In this document: piece by piece, positions 33,601 through 39,600 of the stretch | Numbering within the stretch: position 1 is the stretch's first letter | Layout: each line of letters opens with the position of its first letter | Assembly (NCBI RefSeq): GCF_037392515.1 | Contig: NC_090291.1 | Location: forward strand, 34,681,001-34,745,000 | DNA: 64,000 nucleotides | Direction of reading: 5' to 3' | Origin: Haliotis asinina | Lineage: Eukaryota; Mollusca; Gastropoda; Lepetellida; Haliotidae | Position numbers and translations under genes: made by a program | The notes under the pieces: generated by a model | Seen by the model: the letters and a program-made list of their open reading frames with translations, nothing else | The model's database searches: none | What the model was told of the DNA's origin: nothing

Positions 33601-36600
33601 CCGCTGTATGCGCCGTTAGAGGAAGCCTCTTTTCAACACCTATCAAAGAAGACGGCTTTCCTACTAGCATTGGCGACAGCAGCTAGAGTGAGTGAGATCC
33701 ATGCTCTTGACGTCACACAGATCCGCTTTGAACAGTCAAGACACGGACGAGTTCATTTGGGTCTGCTATGGGACTTTGTGGCTAAGAACCCAACACGTTA
33801 TTTTCCATCCCTCCTTTGTCTACGATCCTGGGTCATCATGACTTGGAGGAGGAGCTGCTATGTCCTGTCAGAGCTCTGAGATGTTACATTAAAAGGTCAT
33901 ACTCTAGGAGACGGTCCCGCAAAAGACTATTCATTCCTTTTGCGTCGACCTGCAAAGGAGAGGTAAACAGGAACAGGATTGCCCTCTGGCTCTGATCGAC
34001 ATTCCTGGCGGCCTATGACGACAAGCACCTGCCTCATCCGGTAGCAAATAACCCGCACGAGATCAGGGCTTTGGCGTCTACAATGGCCCTCCATCGGAAT
34101 TGCATGGTACCGCAGATCATGGAGGGCTGTTTCTGGAAATCATCAACTGTCTTCGCTTCCCACTACTTGAGGGACCTGGCAGTTGAAGACATGGTGGGGT
34201 TACAGTCATTTGGTCCACTGGTAGTTGCTCAGCAACTTACCCGCCCATCCGCCCATCAGGTAATAACGCTGTTACTTACCGTTGGTCTTAAGATTAACCT
34301 CACCCCTAGGGTGCATCGGTTTTTCTTTGGAGTTCTATTCGGTTACTCTTTGTCCTGTTCCAGGTGTTGTCCTGAGACCGTTGGCATTGGTTTCCCGAGT
34401 TCTCCTGATGCATGTGCACTGTTTGCTGAGGGATGGTCCTCTGGAGTCCACACCACCATCCATCTGTTGAAGCCATATGCATAAGACCTATGGTAAAGAA
34501 AGTTAAAAATTTATTAAAATCTAAATATTTTAGATATTTAAATACTTACCTTACCATAGGGTGGTGACTCTGGACTTTGGTGACTTTGGACTCTTCGGAC
34601 CTTCCGGTTGGCGGTAAAAGTGAACTTTGGATTCTGCGCTCTCACGTGAGTGGGGAGATCACGTCACTTCCGTGACTACATTCATAGATTACATGAGGTA
34701 GACATCGAGGGGATGGCGAATCAACGACTGTCTGATCTCGTTTATCGTAGCTTGAGGTAATATGCATAAGACCTATGGTAAGGTAAGTATTTACATATCT
34801 AAAATATTTAGATTTTAATAATTTTGGCGTACAGTGCACTCTGTCCAACTCAGACTTTGTCTTTCTCAGATTACTGTATAAACCAGACTGAACTGATGCA
34901 GCGTTCAAATAATCGGTTTATTGGTTGTTTGACAGTCAAACTCCGCTAATCGATTGAAAAAAATCCAATTGATAGCATATTTTGTCTGGGTATTTTATAG
35001 GTTTTTTTTATGTTTAGAGACATTGGAACTTAGAAAATTTTTATGGAATTTCTCTCTGATGATAGCAAAATAGGTCTGTCCACTTAACAATGAGATCAAC
35101 ATGCATACACGAGTCCAACTGATATTCTGATTGCTTACGAATGGCAACAACGTGGCTGACCAAGCCATTGACACCCCGAGGCATCATCCCTCACTCCCAC
35201 TTGACTGAAGGAACCAAGTATGTGTATTGTATGTATTGCCATGCAGACATTAATATTGCGTATGCAGCGTACATGCTGGGAGAAGCCAGATTGTATTCCA
35301 TCCTGTGATTTGAACATGTAGACCTTGTTGTCAGAACCCATCTTGTGAGTTGAACATGTAGACCTTGTCAGAACCCATCCTGTGAGTTGAACAGGTAGAC
35401 CTCTGTATGTCAGTATCAACGATCTGGGTTCGATTCCCCTCATGGGTACAGCGTGTGAAGCCCATTTCTGGTGTCCCCTGCTGTGATATTGCTGGAATAT
35501 CGCTAAAAGCCAACAGTGAGTGATTCCTGCAATCTGATTGGTTAATTACGCTTGTTGAACAGTGTTCGACATAACCTGAAAATGATGGCCAAATACCGCA
35601 CATTGATACATTGGCACTAGTTTGGTACTATTTTCGCTGCATGACTTTGCATAATGGAGGAAGACTTTCACCTCAATTTTCTTTCTCTGGGATTTTGATA
35701 AAATCTTCAAAGATGACAAAATCTTGGAAGGATTATTCAAAGATAATGGGGAGTACAATGACAATCCCATGGCACATAATCATATGCGATCAGATAATAA
35801 AAAATTAATATTAAAGTGATTAAAGAGCCATAAAATAGTATCCTTAAATGATCCTTATTCACAAATGAGCTGTTCTGCAAATATCAAGCTTTCATGTATT
35901 TAAAATATTCCAAGTTTAAAGATTATTATTCAGCCAAAGAGTAAGTTGATGATACTTGTTTCTAGATATTAATCTTCCAAATACACCAATCCCAGCACTC
36001 CAGTCATTTTCTGTTCACTTGAAATTTAAGTGCTAATGTTGACCCTGGTCCCTGCTCCATCTTGCCCATCTTGCATTATGTATTACTTGATATATACTAG
36101 AATTATTAAAAAAGATAATTACTAGAGGACTCACAAAATAACTTAAAGCCCCCAAAATTGAGTACAATATATTGGGTCGAACCACTCTGTGTTACGTCTG
36201 TTAATCTGAGGGAGAAAGAATATGGGGGAGTGCAAGGAATTCTTTCTTCAAAGAAATAAAAGCAAATAATATCATAGCTATTTTTTCAGCTTTCAACATG
36301 ATTTACATCTGATCATACACTGAATGATAATATCATTATTTTCGAAAATAGCAAAAAAAATATATGCTAATCAGTAATCATGAAAAGGTCTTAATGCAGT
36401 CTTGGAAGTCCGACAAAATCTTACACAAGCTGAAGCATATCAAAACCTTTTGTGACTGGTTTCAGCCTTCAAATCCTACAAGTCCCACATGAATCTCCAG
36501 TCATGAATTTCAACATCCAAAATCTGTTGTTAATATCATAGATTCTGTTTGTCATCATGGTGTGATTGCAAAAATTCACTGTCACAAATGATGAAAAAAA

Positions 36601-39600
36601 TCTCCCAAGAATGCCAAGCTGCCACACACATACAAAAATCACTGCCTTTGCACAACAGACATCACCCAGCTGTCCCATGTTAGAATCGAGTTTAAAGTTT
36701 AAAATCATACTCAGTGTACAGAAGAAGTCGCATACCCGGCCATATTTCAGGGGTCTGATCTTCAACACGTCAATTCTTGTGCCGTTGCCCCTGTTTCACC
36801 ATCCAGGCCCTTTTCGCAATTGCAAAGTTATTCAACTGTGTCTGTGATGGGAATGTTTCAAAGCATACACTATTCTACGTGTTATATAAAAGTCAACTTC
36901 GTTAATCAACAAGTAAACTTGACAAGATCAAATCCATGTTGTTACCCATGATTTGACCAGTCTATGTAAGAGTGGAGAGGGCAGCATAAAATGGAATTCT
37001 TTCATTGTCATTGTAATTCCATTGACATTGCTGTAATTGAGATGAAAATGAAGGCATGTAAAAAATCATCAAGTTTAATTTTAAATGAGTGAATATATTT
37101 TGTTCAGCATGTAATATTAACAGTTATTCATTTTGAATTAGATAATAGCGTAACCCTTCTTGTGTTGTTTCTCATATCTGGGACAATAATGAAGATGACC
37201 ACAAGAGGCTAACCACATAGCAACCCAGGATATCATTGTGTCCCAAATGCAGAGATCGATGTTCGTACGGTTGATCCCTGGATTGTTTGGTCCATCCTTG
37301 ATTATTTGCAGACTACCGAATATTGCCTAAGCCTAAACTCACTCACTGAGCAATTTTTTTTACAAATGTCAAAGGTCAGGGTCAAATGCTAAAAGGTCAT
37401 GAACTTGTTAGAAATCATGAAACATATTGACCCGTGTTTAGATAGGTGTTGGCCCTTGTCTTAAATCAGTGGACCAGCTTTTGTGGAGAGCTGGATGAAT
37501 TGAAATCGGATATTTACGTGGACTGCTAGATTCAAGAAATCATATTCCTATACTTTTTCAGAGAGTTACGAGAAATCATCAAGCCTGAGATTATGGACTT
37601 GATTAGGCAGCAGCGGTACAACCACATGGTAGAAGGGGCCATTTTCACCAAGTACGCCAAGAGCAACCAGAAGAAAGGTGGGACTAATTATTATTAACTG
37701 ATCAGTCATGTCTCATGACCATCGAAACCCATGTTTGACATAAGAGGCGACTAACAGGATTGGGTGGTCAGACTATCTGACTTAGCGAACATGTCATTGG
37801 TTCCCAATAGCAGATCAGGCAGATTGATGCTTATGATGTTAATCACTGGATTGTCTGGCCCAGCTGATTTTGGTGACCTTTACTTAATTTTCAAGGTCAT
37901 AGTGACACTTAAGAGATTTGAGCGTATTGACCTACATGTTATGCTTGTCAGCTACATGCCTGAAGACAGTGTTCCCGTTCTGTAATTACCGTTTTTTTTT
38001 ACTGATAAAAATTGGGATGATCCAGTATTTTCAACTGCCGTCTGTAGCTGCTGCCGGTAAATTTTTCACTGCATTGAGTTGCCATTTATCGGTAAATTTA
38101 ATATTGTTGCAGTTAAAAACAATGTCTTGGCACATCTAGATGTAGGCTTGAGCACATTGCGCATATGCAGATCAAGCCATGCCATGTGATTGGCTGATAC
38201 AGACAGTCACGCACTGCCATGCCCTATTGTCTATTTTTAGCTGTAGCACGTGGTAATCATTGCGCGCGTAGTGAAAATTATGGCTTCCAGTAGTGAAAAG
38301 GAACAGTGTACACTGACAGGGATCTTTTCAAGAACAAATAAGATGCAAAATAGAAGTCAAACATCTAATCCAGTGGTTAAGGGTATGGAAAAATATGGCG
38401 ATGTTTTTTTCCAAGCCACAGGCAATTTTCAAAACCACCAGGGACACTGCTCAAGAAATATTTTCTATATTTTCTTCTTATTCGACGCCAGACTTCATGC
38501 AGGGAGGGCTCATGGCCAAGTCAATTTTTTGTGACCTCCACTTAATTTTAAAGGTCATGGAGACACTTTGAAGATTTCAGCATGTTAATATAGTCAGCGA
38601 GCTATCTCAAGAATGGTTCACATGGTTTTCTTCATAGACTTTCAAGACTTTTATGTGTTTCAATAAGCTATTTCTTTATTACTATTTTTGCATATTTCAT
38701 ACACTATGACATTCATGTCAAAGGTCAAGGTCAAAGAGAGTCTTGAAAATATTTGTGTGCTTGAACAACTACAAAGCAGGATAAGAACAGAGGTGGACTG
38801 GTCATGTTTTTGTTGACATTTAACTTCATCTTAAACAATGACCTTCACTTTCATTACTTTTTAAGTGACAGTGTTTGGTATTTCTAGAGTTTCACCCACA
38901 AGGCAATTTGTACCTTGAGAAGAAACCTGGAAAAGAATAAAGAATGTTCCCACATTCGTCTCCATGAGTTTAGTCTTGTAGATGTTTTTCACTCACAACG
39001 GAACCAATTGTAGGTAGATTTTTCAAGACATTGTCTTCTGTTATTTTTTTTAAATGTAATCCCTGAATATAGCATCGTAATGCCTCTGAAATTTAGAACA
39101 CAGAGCAAAATAGTATTTTTTTCCCAGATGAATGCAAAATACACCATGAAGGTATGGTGTCTCATGATGAGTACTGCTACAAGGTGTCTGTCTGTTTCAG
39201 ATCGGTTCTGGTGCTGGCGATTGGCGCCAAACCATAAAGCAATTCATTATGGGGACTGCCAAGACAATGCCGTTCTGCCAATTGAACAACTACCCAACAA
39301 AGGTATGTTTTGAAAAAAAATAACAGATGTCAGAATACTAACAATATATTTTACTGAGCCGTGAAGGTTACAACGTAGAATACCCATGCTTGCTGTAAAA
39401 TGTGGGAATGTGGTGTTTAAATTGGGTATTTTTGACAAATTTTAGTCTTCCTAACATCTAACATTTCAAATCATGAGTATACTCAGTATATCAGTAATAG
39501 GTGTGAATTACGGGCCTGAAGTTATAAACACACAATTTTACTGCAATGAATGTAAACATTTATTTTTAACATCTAGAGTAAGGTAACTTGCAAGTCTTGC

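Larger units (their letters stand above)
29413..34826 (+). mobile_element. DIRS-type tyrosine-recombinase retrotransposon, defective
   Basis: In order: left inverted terminal repeat, gag-like region with a CxxC...CxxC finger, reverse-transcriptase N-terminal part, RNase H, tyrosine recombinase, internal complementary region, right inverted terminal repeat. DIRS elements replicate through a circular DNA and integrate with a tyrosine recombinase instead of an integrase, leaving no target duplication; none is visible here. It is oriented like ELMO and begins about 36 bases past the exon 14 donor. Frameshifts, in-frame stops and loss of the RT palm make this copy non-autonomous. End positions are accurate to within about 10 bases. 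Confidence 0.9.
29377..37561 (+). other. ELMO intron 14 (8.2 kb)
   Basis: Contains the DIRS element (29413-34826), the copied donor array (35296-35400), a SINE-A and a SINE-B fragment. From about 35820 to 37200 I see only AT-rich sequence without recognisable features. Confidence 0.85.
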
